From a virus, in the IMG/VR virus record IMGVR_UViG_3300032240_000688, positions 1-64,000 of that record: a stretch of DNA of 64,000 nucleotides. One strand, written 5' to 3'. Shown one piece after another: positions 56,537 through 63,737 of the stretch (the stretch's first letter is position 1; each line of letters starts with the position of its first letter). A program made the position numbers and the translations under genes. The notes beneath the pieces were generated by a model. The model did no database searches. It was not told the origin of the DNA and saw only the letters and a list, made by a program, of their open reading frames with translations.

Positions 56537-56709
56537 AAGTAGGTGGCATCAATCCAGCCATAGCTCACAAGATTGAGTTGCAGAAACTTGCACAGCAAGA
56601 AACAATCAAGCAACAACAGATCAAAGCTATTAAAGAGCGTCAAAAAGAAATAGAACGTATCAGGCCCCAAGACTTAGACAAGGGCCAGAACATTGACAAA
56701 ATGGTTTAG
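56533..56709 (+). CDS. Small coiled-coil protein
   Basis: A 58-residue protein, Gln/Lys/Ile-rich (KIELQKLAQQETIKQQQIKA), almost certainly one long helix. ATGA overlap with the gene before it. Function unknown. Confidence 0.68.
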   Translation: MKVGGINPAIAHKIELQKLAQQETIKQQQIKAIKERQKEIERIRPQDLDKGQNIDKMV

Positions 56710-56711
56710 TA

Positions 56712-57179
56712 ATGACAGAAAAAACTATATTCTATAAAAAGGTAGGCCGTAGGTATGTACCCGTATCTGAGTATGACAGCCAACACCTAGATAGTTTTCC
56801 CAAAGGTAGCCATTTAGTCATGTGTTATCCTGGGGGACAAAGTCGTAGGTTTAATATCGAGCCTGCTTATGCTCCTATGATTGCCGCGGGTCGTGTTGCT
56901 GAAGATGCTATATCATCTGCTATTGTAAAGGCCAGTGAGATGCGCCCACACAACAAGCCTATTACCGAGAAGCAACAAAAGGCTTGGAAGGCCTTGGCTA
57001 AGTCATTTGGTGACGATCGCTACTATGTAGAGATTCCGAGTGCCAGGGAGATCGCTGAAGCCGGGCTTAAGGCTATGGCTGAAGAAGCAGATAAGTTGTT
57101 GAAAAACGAAGCAGTCCGAAAGGCCTACGAACATTTTTTATTGTTGTGTGAACTAACCAAAGAAAGAGATACAGTATGA
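56712..57179 (+). CDS. Conserved phage hypothetical protein
   Basis: A 155-residue protein. A beta N-terminus (FYKKVGRRYVPVSEYDSQHL) and a Gly-rich CYPGGQSRRF precede a helical C-terminus (ITEKQQKAWKALAKSFGDD). Recurs in T4-like marine phages as far as I recall; function unknown. Confidence 0.7.
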   Translation: MTEKTIFYKKVGRRYVPVSEYDSQHLDSFPKGSHLVMCYPGGQSRRFNIEPAYAPMIAAGRVAEDAISSAIVKASEMRPHNKPITEKQQKAWKALAKSFGDDRYYVEIPSAREIAEAGLKAMAEEADKLLKNEAVRKAYEHFLLLCELTKERDTV

Positions 57180-57265
57180 AATGGTTACTACCTATTGCCC
57201 TTGTTTGTTTTGGACATTTTTTCTGGGCCATGTTTTTTTCAATAGTTTTTATACTAACTGAATAA
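57176..57265 (+). CDS. 29-residue membrane peptide
   Basis: MKWLLPIALVCFGHFF... is essentially one membrane helix. Its ATG lies in ATGA with the previous stop and its TAA overlaps the next ATG, which supports translation. Confidence 0.55.
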   Translation: MKWLLPIALVCFGHFFWAMFFSIVFILTE

Positions 57266-57468
57266 TGAAGAAAATTCTAATCAACTTTTTCTTTTTAATT
57301 GGAGTTGCAGGAATACTATTGTCTATGGTCGCTCTAATTGTGTTTGGTAATCAATTAGTTGACAAAAATACGCCTAGACTGTATAATTGTAGTATAGCAG
57401 AGATAAGTCCAGACTTTACTCATGCTATGCGTGAAGAATGTCGTAAACAAAGAAAGTTAACCACATGA
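57265..57468 (+). CDS. Small membrane protein
   Basis: A 67-residue protein with an N-terminal helix (INFFFLIGVAGILLSMVALIV) and two cysteines in the soluble tail. A promoter lies inside its coding region at 57359. Confidence 0.65.
   Translation: MKKILINFFFLIGVAGILLSMVALIVFGNQLVDKNTPRLYNCSIAEISPDFTHAMREECRKQRKLTT
57359..57387 (+). promoter_or_regulatory. Consensus promoter within a coding region
   Basis: TTGACA (57359-57364), 17 bases, TATAAT (57382-57387) with extended TG. It drives the genes from 57465 on. Confidence 0.75.
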
Positions 57469-57719
57469 GCAAGGCAAAACACAAACCCTATCAATGGATA
57501 GATGGTGAAACTGCGGATCGTATCACCAGCATGAACCTAAAAGACTACCGTGCGTATCTTAAAAAAGAATTGAAACAATGGAAGAAGAATCCAAAGAGCG
57601 AATCTAATCCCAACGGTTACTGGATGCATCCTGAAGATGTAGGACTTAATATACAGACCATTGCGGCATTAGATTTGATTATCAGTCACTTTCCAGAAAC
57701 ATCGGATGAAATAAAATGA
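57465..57719 (+). CDS. Small hypothetical protein
   Basis: An 84-residue charged protein (KDYRAYLKKELKQWKKNPKS, NGYWMHPEDVG). Overlaps both neighbours by 4 bases. Function unknown. Confidence 0.68.
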   Translation: MSKAKHKPYQWIDGETADRITSMNLKDYRAYLKKELKQWKKNPKSESNPNGYWMHPEDVGLNIQTIAALDLIISHFPETSDEIK

Positions 57720-58072
57720 GCGGTTGGAACACTATTCAAAGAATTCGACGCATGGAAGAAGAAATCGACAAGCTCGGTTTTAAATTTAAACAGCCCAAGC
57801 ACGGTGACTGGGAGCGTCAAGAACAGAGCATTAGCCTTGTGCCAAAAGATGCAACAGTATTACCAATTTACAGTCGAGATGCAGAATTGTTTGTTGGTAG
57901 TTTAGAAACCCTCGAAACATGGTTGCACGGTGTCCGCTGGGCACGTGAATACGATATGATGCTGAGATTGAGTGACGATGACAAACGTTCTAGAGCAGAA
58001 CAAAAGGAACGCAATAAAAACCTAATGCGTACTATCAAAGAAGGTAAACTTGTAACTGGGGACGAAAAATGA
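57716..58072 (+). CDS. Hypothetical protein
   Basis: A 118-residue protein: helical N-terminus, a beta middle (ISLVPKDATVLPIYSRDAEL) and ETWLHGVRWAREYDMML. Pattern recurs in T4-like marine phages. Function unknown. Confidence 0.7.
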   Translation: MSGWNTIQRIRRMEEEIDKLGFKFKQPKHGDWERQEQSISLVPKDATVLPIYSRDAELFVGSLETLETWLHGVRWAREYDMMLRLSDDDKRSRAEQKERNKNLMRTIKEGKLVTGDEK

Positions 58073-58632
58073 TTACGATGAAAGAATGGATGGAATTGGT
58101 TGACTATAAGATTACTGAGGGCAGTGATTATGGTTGGTCGTGTTACGGCCCTAATGCCTATTGCTTAGATAGCTGGAATGGCGTCCATGGTAAAGGTGGA
58201 TATAGTTTTAGTATTGTGTTCAGTACTAAGACGCAAAAGGTCTATGAAGTGTCAGTATGCGACTATACCAATGATCGTGCCTATCGTATGATTGCAGAGA
58301 ACAAGCGTAAAAAACACGGTGAAGAAGCATTTCTGCGTAATGTTGATTTGAACGAAGCGTGGGATGGTGTCGACTATGTGGATTTGGAAATTGATGATGA
58401 CTTTATCCAAAAGTGTCTTGCCATTAAGGCAGGCGAACCCTACTCAACTGATGTAAGTATTCCCCTAGACTTGCCAGATGACTTGCTGTTGTTTGCTTTC
58501 AAAGCCGCACACGAAGCCGATATGACATTTAATGAATATGTCAATCAAGCTCTGCGTGGACTGATTGATAAGGTTAACAGTGGTGAGTTTACTAAAGAAG
58601 ATGCACAACAATGGTTGGAAGAAACCAAATGA
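58069..58632 (+). CDS. Hypothetical protein with ribbon-helix-helix-like C-terminus
   Basis: A 187-residue protein. The C-terminal part (VSIPLDLPDDLLLFAFKAAH then MTFNEYVNQALRGLI) has the strand-helix-helix layout of RHH/Arc-type DNA binders. The N-terminal 120 residues form a separate unassigned domain. Confidence 0.68.
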   Translation: MITMKEWMELVDYKITEGSDYGWSCYGPNAYCLDSWNGVHGKGGYSFSIVFSTKTQKVYEVSVCDYTNDRAYRMIAENKRKKHGEEAFLRNVDLNEAWDGVDYVDLEIDDDFIQKCLAIKAGEPYSTDVSIPLDLPDDLLLFAFKAAHEADMTFNEYVNQALRGLIDKVNSGEFTKEDAQQWLEETK

Positions 58633-59096
58633 AACTGTTTGGACGTAGTGGTGGATACTACTTATTCTGGACAGGCTTTGTCTATTTCTGGGTTGGCATG
58701 TACCTTGCATTCACGCACTATGCCCGCCCAGAATTTGCCACACTAGGATTTGTACTGGCTCTTAGTGTACCTCTTTGGTGTCCGCCAGTTGCTCGTTATT
58801 TTAATATGGAGCCTTTGATGTTTGATTTATTTAAGAAAAAGAAAATGCCCGAAAACGTAGTTCCTTTTCCTGCTCCGGCACCCAAGCTGGTAGAACCACC
58901 TAAGCCTCCTCCGGAGCCAGAAAAGCCTGCTACTACATATTACCGTTTGGGTATTACTACCAATGGTCGTGTTAGTTTCCAAATGGGCTATAGTGAAATT
59001 ACTATGAATGCCGGCGGCATTGATAACATGATTGCACAGTTAGAATGTTTTAGAGATCAAATTCTTAAATATGAAAACGACAAGGAAGAAGAATGA
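58629..59096 (+). CDS. Membrane protein with Pro-rich linker
   Basis: A 155-residue protein (start ATG 58629 in ATGA). Two hydrophobic helices lie in residues 8-52, a Pro-rich linker (KPPPEPEKP) follows, then a small soluble domain. Function unknown. Confidence 0.66.
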   Translation: MKLFGRSGGYYLFWTGFVYFWVGMYLAFTHYARPEFATLGFVLALSVPLWCPPVARYFNMEPLMFDLFKKKKMPENVVPFPAPAPKLVEPPKPPPEPEKPATTYYRLGITTNGRVSFQMGYSEITMNAGGIDNMIAQLECFRDQILKYENDKEEE

Positions 59097-59509
59097 AATT
59101 CTTTGAGCCGTTGCGTGATGACCTAATGGTCCAGCAACAGATCTCTAATAGCTGGGAGCATATGGTTGGTGTCATCATGCTTAACCAAACTGGTCGCAAA
59201 CCAGTCAAGATGACCTTACCAGAATTCCTTTATTGGTTTCCCACACCACAGGCATTGATAGCCGCCGATGAAGAATTTGTCAAAAGCATTATACAACCAT
59301 TAGGTATGACTAATGTCCGCTACAAGCGTCTGGTAGGTATGAGCTATGATTATTTGACTTGGGATGGCGATGATGCTACAATGTTGTATGGGATAGGAAA
59401 ATATGGTTCAGATAGTTACGAAATATTTTTCAAGCAGAACTATAGTGTAGTACCCACAGATAAAGAATTGAAACGTTATTTAGAAGAGGAAGTTTATGAA
59501 TCCGTTTAG
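59093..59509 (+). CDS. HhH-GPD DNA glycosylase-like protein (EndoIII/MBD4 type)
   Basis: A 138-residue protein with WEHMVGVIMLNQT, FPTPQALIAADEEFVKSIIQ, LGMTNVRYKRLVGMSYDYL and LYGIGKYGSDSYEIFF. The last matches the MBD4/EndoIII hairpin region with the catalytic Asp (GIGKYGxDSY). It would remove damaged or mismatched bases. It is short for the family and lacks an Fe-S cluster. Confidence 0.82.
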   Translation: MKFFEPLRDDLMVQQQISNSWEHMVGVIMLNQTGRKPVKMTLPEFLYWFPTPQALIAADEEFVKSIIQPLGMTNVRYKRLVGMSYDYLTWDGDDATMLYGIGKYGSDSYEIFFKQNYSVVPTDKELKRYLEEEVYESV

Positions 59510-59858
59510 AGATCAAGAAAAGTTTATGAAGGCCTGCGATCAAACAGTGGGCGAATTTAATGTAGAACAGTTTAATCTGTACACTAAGCTGATTGAAGAA
59601 GAATTTAAAGAACTTAAGGTAGCAATTGACAATGTTGACCGAGTAGAAACACTTGATGCGCTCGTTGACATTATTGTTGTTACTATTGGGGCATTACACA
59701 GCATGGGTGCAGATGTTGAGGGCGCATGGCACGAAGTCATGTCAACTAACTTTGCCAAGATCGATAAAGATACTGGCAAGGTACGTAAGCGTGAAGACGG
59801 CAAAGTATTGAAACCAGTGGGCTGGACTCCTCCAAATTTAAAACCTTTCGTAAAATAA
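59496..59858 (+). CDS. MazG-like nucleotide pyrophosphohydrolase
   Basis: A 120-residue all-alpha NTP-PPase. EEEFKELKVAI and ALVDIIVVTIGALHSMG give the E-x-x-E...D-x-x-D metal site. The tail DTGKVRKREDGKVLKPVGW is typical of the PF01503-like phage proteins. It may hydrolyse dNTPs or ppGpp-like nucleotides. Overlaps the glycosylase by 14 bases. Confidence 0.85.
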   Translation: MNPFRDQEKFMKACDQTVGEFNVEQFNLYTKLIEEEFKELKVAIDNVDRVETLDALVDIIVVTIGALHSMGADVEGAWHEVMSTNFAKIDKDTGKVRKREDGKVLKPVGWTPPNLKPFVK

Positions 59859-60079
59859 TGTATAAAACAATTTACACAGAAGTTGAAGTAGATGTTGACT
59901 TGTCAGAATTTGACACAGACGACCTGATTGAAGAATTAGAGTCGCGTGGTGCTGGTGCCACTGACTACGGTGATGGTAAAGAAGTACTAGAATCCATTTA
60001 CCAAAAACGTAGACTAGGTCAAGATTACCAAACAGAATTAGAAGCATTAATCTATTTAGGATTAGGAAAAATTATATGA
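59858..60079 (+). CDS. Small acidic hypothetical protein
   Basis: A 73-residue protein (YTEVEVDVDLSEFDTDDLIE...). TAATG overlap with the gene before and ATGA with the next. The LSEFDTDDLIEEL opening recurs in phage proteins. Function unknown. Confidence 0.7.
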   Translation: MYKTIYTEVEVDVDLSEFDTDDLIEELESRGAGATDYGDGKEVLESIYQKRRLGQDYQTELEALIYLGLGKII

Positions 60080-60528
60080 AACAAGAACTCGACGAATACC
60101 TGTGCAAGACCTATCCAAAGATGATGGTCAACCGTAACCTACACATGACCGAAACTGCTATGTGTTGGGGCTTCGAATGTGGTGATGGGTGGTTTGATAT
60201 CCTTAGAACACTCATGGGTAATATCCAGCATCGCATCGATTGGAACAACAGTAATTTTGAAAAAGGTTACACACAGTACCAACAGATTCCACAAGTAACT
60301 CTTGACCAAGTTAAAGAAAAGTTTGGCACACTACGGTTTTACTACTCAGGTGGCGATGACTATATCAGCGGTATGGTAGCTATGGCAGAAAGCATGAGCG
60401 CCATTACTTGTGAAACCTGCGGCAAGCCTGGTACACAAACCCGTGGTGGTTGGATCAAGACCGCATGTGTAGAGCACGGCGGTCAAGATTACAGTACTCC
60501 AGAAGAGGAACTAGATGACGCTACCTGA
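60076..60528 (+). CDS. Conserved phage protein with possible zinc site
   Basis: A 150-residue protein. ECGDGWFDILRTLMGNIQ, VTLDQVKEKFGTLRFYYSGG and a late CETCGKPGTQTRGGWIKTAC that could bind zinc. Widespread in phages to my knowledge; function unknown. Confidence 0.75.
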   Translation: MKQELDEYLCKTYPKMMVNRNLHMTETAMCWGFECGDGWFDILRTLMGNIQHRIDWNNSNFEKGYTQYQQIPQVTLDQVKEKFGTLRFYYSGGDDYISGMVAMAESMSAITCETCGKPGTQTRGGWIKTACVEHGGQDYSTPEEELDDAT

Positions 60529-60775
60529 TGAACGCTATCGTGCTGTGATGTGGGCAAAGAGCTTTTGCGAAGACCTATTGGATTCTAAGAAAACTCCTAG
60601 GGTTCCAAAAGAGATTCGGCGCAGAGCCTATGGTGTGTTGCGTCACTTTCCAGATGACTATTACCTAAGTATGCTTGCAGATGCTCGTCCGGATATTTTA
60701 GAACGTAAAGGGGAACCTTTTGATCCTCTTTACAAAATGGTTAAAGAGTACGACTTACAAAAGGAAAAGGATTAA
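60515..60775 (+). CDS. Hypothetical protein
   Basis: An 86-residue protein, helical and basic (IRRRAYGVLRHFPDDYYLSM). Coupled by overlap to both neighbours. The motif set recurs in T4-like marine phages; function unknown. Confidence 0.68.
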   Translation: MTLPDERYRAVMWAKSFCEDLLDSKKTPRVPKEIRRRAYGVLRHFPDDYYLSMLADARPDILERKGEPFDPLYKMVKEYDLQKEKD

Positions 60776-61173
60776 TGTTAGATTGTTTAATTATGGGTGA
60801 CAGTATTGCAGTAGGCACCGCCCAGGTGCGACAAGAATGTGTTTCATATTCTAAAGGCGGCATTAACAGTTATCAATGGTTAAACGCTAACGTAGGTAAA
60901 AGTCCTTACGTTGCCAAAACTGTTATTATCAGTTTGGGATCAAATGATCACAAGTATGTTAAAACCCTGTCAGAGTTGCGTAACATTCGCGAGCTGACTA
61001 AGGCAGAACGAGTCTATTGGATTTTACCCGCTATTAAACCCGATGTTCAAGAAATGGTTAAAAAGGTAGCGGCAGAGTGGGGCGATACAGTATTGCCAAT
61101 GACTCGACTACAAAAAGATGGCGTCCACCCAAGTTGGGCTGGTTATAAAGAGTTAGCAGAAAATACAAAATAA
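60775..61173 (+). CDS. SGNH/GDSL-like hydrolase
   Basis: A 132-residue protein with block I GDSIAVG (Ser), block [13 protein letters not shown] and block [11 protein letters not shown] (Asp/His). It is short for the family. It could be an esterase acting on lipids or glycans. Starts at the last base of the upstream stop. Confidence 0.8.
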   Translation: MLDCLIMGDSIAVGTAQVRQECVSYSKGGINSYQWLNANVGKSPYVAKTVIISLGSNDHKYVKTLSELRNIRELTKAERVYWILPAIKPDVQEMVKKVAAEWGDTVLPMTRLQKDGVHPSWAGYKELAENTK

Positions 61174-61181
61174 GGAAAATT

Positions 61182-61769
61182 ATGTTAGTACCAATGGTAA
61201 TTGAAAAGTCCAGCAATGGCGAACGTGCTTATGACATTTACAGCAGACTTTTAAAAGAACGTATTGTGTTCTTAAATGGTCCTGTACATGACGATTCAGC
61301 TAACTTGATCGTGGCACAGATGCTGTTTTTAGAGTCAGAAGACCCAGATAAAGACATTAATTTTTATATCAATAGCCCGGGCGGTGTTGTTACCGCAGGT
61401 ATGAGCATTTATGATGTAATGCAGTTTGTCAAGTGTGATGTAGCAACCTATGTGATGGGGCAGGCCTGTTCAATGGGTAGTTTGTTAGCCAATTCAGGGA
61501 GTGCCGGAAAACGCTATATGTTGCCTCAAGCACGTCACATGATCCATCAGCCTAGCGGCGGCGCTGGTGGGCAGGCTACAGACATGGAAATCCAAGTAAA
61601 AGAGATCTTAAAAATGAAGAAAACTCTTACAGAAATCTATGTTGCACACAACAGCAAAGGTAAAACTTATGAAGATTTTGCACGTGATATGGAGCGAGAT
61701 TTCTTCATGAGCGCACAAGAAGCCTGCGATTATGGCCTTGTAGACACAGTTGTAAGCAAGCACGAATAA
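61182..61769 (+). CDS. clpP: ClpP, serine protease subunit of Clp
   Basis: A 195-residue protein with the complete triad: Ser97 in [11 protein letters not shown], His122 in [10 protein letters not shown] and Asp173 in MERDFFMS. The handle helix region is present. Active ClpP forms a 14-mer fed by ClpX. With clpX at 1297 and clpS at 11088 the phage carries an almost full Clp system. The N-terminal loop starts [10 protein letters not shown], close to bacterial mature ClpP. Confidence 0.95.
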   Translation: MLVPMVIEKSSNGERAYDIYSRLLKERIVFLNGPVHDDSANLIVAQMLFLESEDPDKDINFYINSPGGVVTAGMSIYDVMQFVKCDVATYVMGQACSMGSLLANSGSAGKRYMLPQARHMIHQPSGGAGGQATDMEIQVKEILKMKKTLTEIYVAHNSKGKTYEDFARDMERDFFMSAQEACDYGLVDTVVSKHE

Positions 61770-61776
61770 ACTACAA

Positions 61777-61835
61777 CGTATTCCGCTAAATAGTAGGTAC
61801 AGCCCAAAGACGGGCTTATCTACTACTGGAATACG
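61777..61835 (+). promoter_or_regulatory. Nested long hairpin with late-type box before the fibre gene
   Basis: Three stacked stems: CGTATTCC/GGAATACG (61777-61784, 61828-61835), TAGTAG/CTACTA (61791-61796, 61820-61825), AGCCC/GGGCT (61801-61805, 61812-61816). CTAAATA (61786-61792) lies in the 5' arm. The ATG is 3 bases after the stem, with no clear ribosome site. Confidence 0.6.
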
Positions 61836-61838
61836 CTA

Positions 61839-62744
61839 ATGTCAATACTCGATGTCTTAACCCTAGAAAACGGCAAAATAGTCGCTCGTAGCGACCTAAA
61901 TGTCTACGGTCAACTGACTGTAAACAAACTAATCACCCACGAATTAGTAGCTCATACCAAGTATGACGCACCGTTCTTTGAGTTCTCAAAAAATAACGAA
62001 TCAGGCACAAATGCAGGCCACGGATTAATTTGGCCGCAGGCGGACTATGCTAGACAGTTGATCTGGCGTGATGACCCAAGTCGTTTTTGGTTCACAGACA
62101 GCGTGGACCTAGCACCAGACCGTGCTTATCATATTGCAGGTGCTCCTATACTAAGCCAACATACCCTAGGTGGTAGCGTTACAGTATCCAACTTACAGAC
62201 CGTGGGTGTATTAGAAAGCCTAACAGTTAGTGGTAATGTAAACTTTGGTGAAGAAGTATTCTTCAATGCTACTTCTGGAAAACTAAGCATTGGTACAGAA
62301 GCCGCAACTGGTGTGCTAACAGTTTACGATACTGTTAATGATGTAGAATTAGTATTGACTGGCGGTACCAATAGTCGTGGACGCATTGGTACAGTACAGA
62401 CCAAAAACATAGATATCATCACAGATGATCAAGCTAGAATTAGTGTAGAGTACAATGGTGATGTTACAATCAGTAACGAAACAGATCGCACAGTCACTAC
62501 ACGCATCTATGGCCAAGTTGGTGTTAATGTAAAAAATCCACGCGAAGATTTTGAAGTTGCAGGAAATATCCGTTGGGGTAATAAATTATTTGCAACAGGT
62601 AATGGCGCTCCTACAAATGGCCAATACATGAAAGGCGATGTAATTTGGAACGACGATCCAAAGAGCATGAGCTACATTGGTTGGGTATGCACCCAATCAG
62701 GTAATCCCGGAGACTGGAAACCGTTTGGTTTAATCGGCAGTTAA
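61839..62744 (+). CDS. Probable tail-fibre or virion-surface protein
   Basis: A 301-residue beta-rich protein with repeated short strands (LGGSVTVSNLQTVGVLESLT, VSGNVNFGEEVFFN), NVYGQLTVNKL at the start and a C-terminal QYMKGDVIWNDDPKSMSYIG head. The layout resembles phage fibre or whisker proteins of marine T4-like viruses. It is the only likely virion gene in the window. Confidence 0.7.
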   Translation: MSILDVLTLENGKIVARSDLNVYGQLTVNKLITHELVAHTKYDAPFFEFSKNNESGTNAGHGLIWPQADYARQLIWRDDPSRFWFTDSVDLAPDRAYHIAGAPILSQHTLGGSVTVSNLQTVGVLESLTVSGNVNFGEEVFFNATSGKLSIGTEAATGVLTVYDTVNDVELVLTGGTNSRGRIGTVQTKNIDIITDDQARISVEYNGDVTISNETDRTVTTRIYGQVGVNVKNPREDFEVAGNIRWGNKLFATGNGAPTNGQYMKGDVIWNDDPKSMSYIGWVCTQSGNPGDWKPFGLIGS

Positions 62745-62773
62745 TTGACAGTCTAGCCAAGATAAGTAATTAG

Positions 62774-62789
62774 ACAAGGGAAACCTTGT
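62774..62789 (+). terminator. GAAA-tetraloop hairpin after the fibre gene
   Basis: ACAAGG-GAAA-CCTTGT is a perfect 6-bp stem followed by TTTAGG. It may be a terminator or message-stabilising hairpin. Confidence 0.5.
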
Positions 62790-62825
62790 TTAGGCAACTA
62801 TCTTTTGGCACATTAGGGGATTACT

Positions 62826-63140
62826 ATGAAAGACAAACTCAATCAGATAAACTGGCACATTAAACTTTGGCTCTGGTACGGCAGACTCAGCCCGATACTA
62901 TTCCTAATTGGAGCATATTCGCTCTATCAAATTCTCAACACGGACATACCACTCATTTTTTACGCGGCTTGGACAATTTTTGTCGCAACCGGAATCGTAT
63001 GGTGGGCCTGGGTGATTAAGGTACTATTGGATATGGTAAATTTGTTCATCCAAGTGAGCGAACACGTTGAATCAATCCAACACACTATCAAAGAAGTCAA
63101 AGAGGATGTAAAATCTCTCGACCCCACTAGGAACGATTAA
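62826..63140 (+). CDS. Two-helix membrane protein with coiled-coil tail
   Basis: A 104-residue protein with hydrophobic helices (LSPILFLIGAYSLYQIL; LIFYAAWTIFVATGIVWWAW) and an amphipathic tail (VSEHVESIQHTIKEVKEDV). Possibly holin-like; unproven. Confidence 0.65.
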   Translation: MKDKLNQINWHIKLWLWYGRLSPILFLIGAYSLYQILNTDIPLIFYAAWTIFVATGIVWWAWVIKVLLDMVNLFIQVSEHVESIQHTIKEVKEDVKSLDPTRND

Positions 63141-63145
63141 ATAAA

Positions 63146-63169
63146 GATGCTATAATAACTTATAGCATC
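63146..63169 (+). promoter_or_regulatory. Perfect 10-bp inverted repeat over a TATAAT box
   Basis: GATGCTATAA-TAAC-TTATAGCATC. The TATAAT (63151-63156) lies in it, so a protein bound here, or an RNA hairpin, could control the queD transcript. Confidence 0.5.
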
Positions 63170-63256
63170 AAAACTTAGTCGACTCCTATGGCATTCATCC
63201 GACTCTAAAAATTCTGCATGTCATCAAACTTGCTACCTATATAAAGGAGACTAGAG

Positions 63257-63706
63257 ATGGCAAAATTTTATTCAACAAAACACTACGGACACAACATTGG
63301 TCTGTCAGCGGTATTCCGTCAACCTAACGCAGATCACAGTCACTGTCATCTGCTACACGGTTACAGTCTAGCGTTTACATTCACATTTGGCTGTGATACT
63401 CTAGACAACAAGAACTGGGCAGTGGACTTTGGCGGTCTCAAACCGCTCAAAGCCTGGCTAGAAGATCACTTTGATCACAAGCTGGCTTTGGATAAGGCAG
63501 ATCCACATCTAGCCAAATTCCAAGAACTAGAAGCACTAGACCTAGCAGAGATTCGTATCTTTGATGGTGTGGGCGCAGAGAAGTTTGCCGAACATGCTTT
63601 TAACTTTGCCGATCAGTTGATCCGTGAAAAGACCGATAATCGTTGCTATTGCGTTCGAGTAGAGTGCGCCGAGCACGGTGCTAATTCAGCTATATTTGAA
63701 GGTTGA
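63257..63706 (+). CDS. queD: QueD-like 6-carboxytetrahydropterin synthase
   Basis: A 149-residue T-fold protein. Zinc ligands lie in SHCHLLHGYSL, DFGGLKPLKAWLEDHFDH follows, then EHAFNFADQLI and VRVECAEHGANSAIF. It makes the pterin precursor of 7-deazaguanines used for queuosine tRNA or modified phage DNA. Its partner enzymes (FolE, QueE, QueC) are not in this window. Confidence 0.9.
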   Translation: MAKFYSTKHYGHNIGLSAVFRQPNADHSHCHLLHGYSLAFTFTFGCDTLDNKNWAVDFGGLKPLKAWLEDHFDHKLALDKADPHLAKFQELEALDLAEIRIFDGVGAEKFAEHAFNFADQLIREKTDNRCYCVRVECAEHGANSAIFEG

Positions 63707-63731
63707 CTTTTTCCAAACAATCTGCTATAAT
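63703..63731 (+). promoter_or_regulatory. Sigma70 promoter producing a leaderless message
   Basis: TTGACT (63703-63708), 17 bases, TATAAT (63726-63731) with extended TG. The ATG at 63738 is 7 bases after the -10 box. Confidence 0.75.
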
Positions 63732-63737
63732 ATTGTT

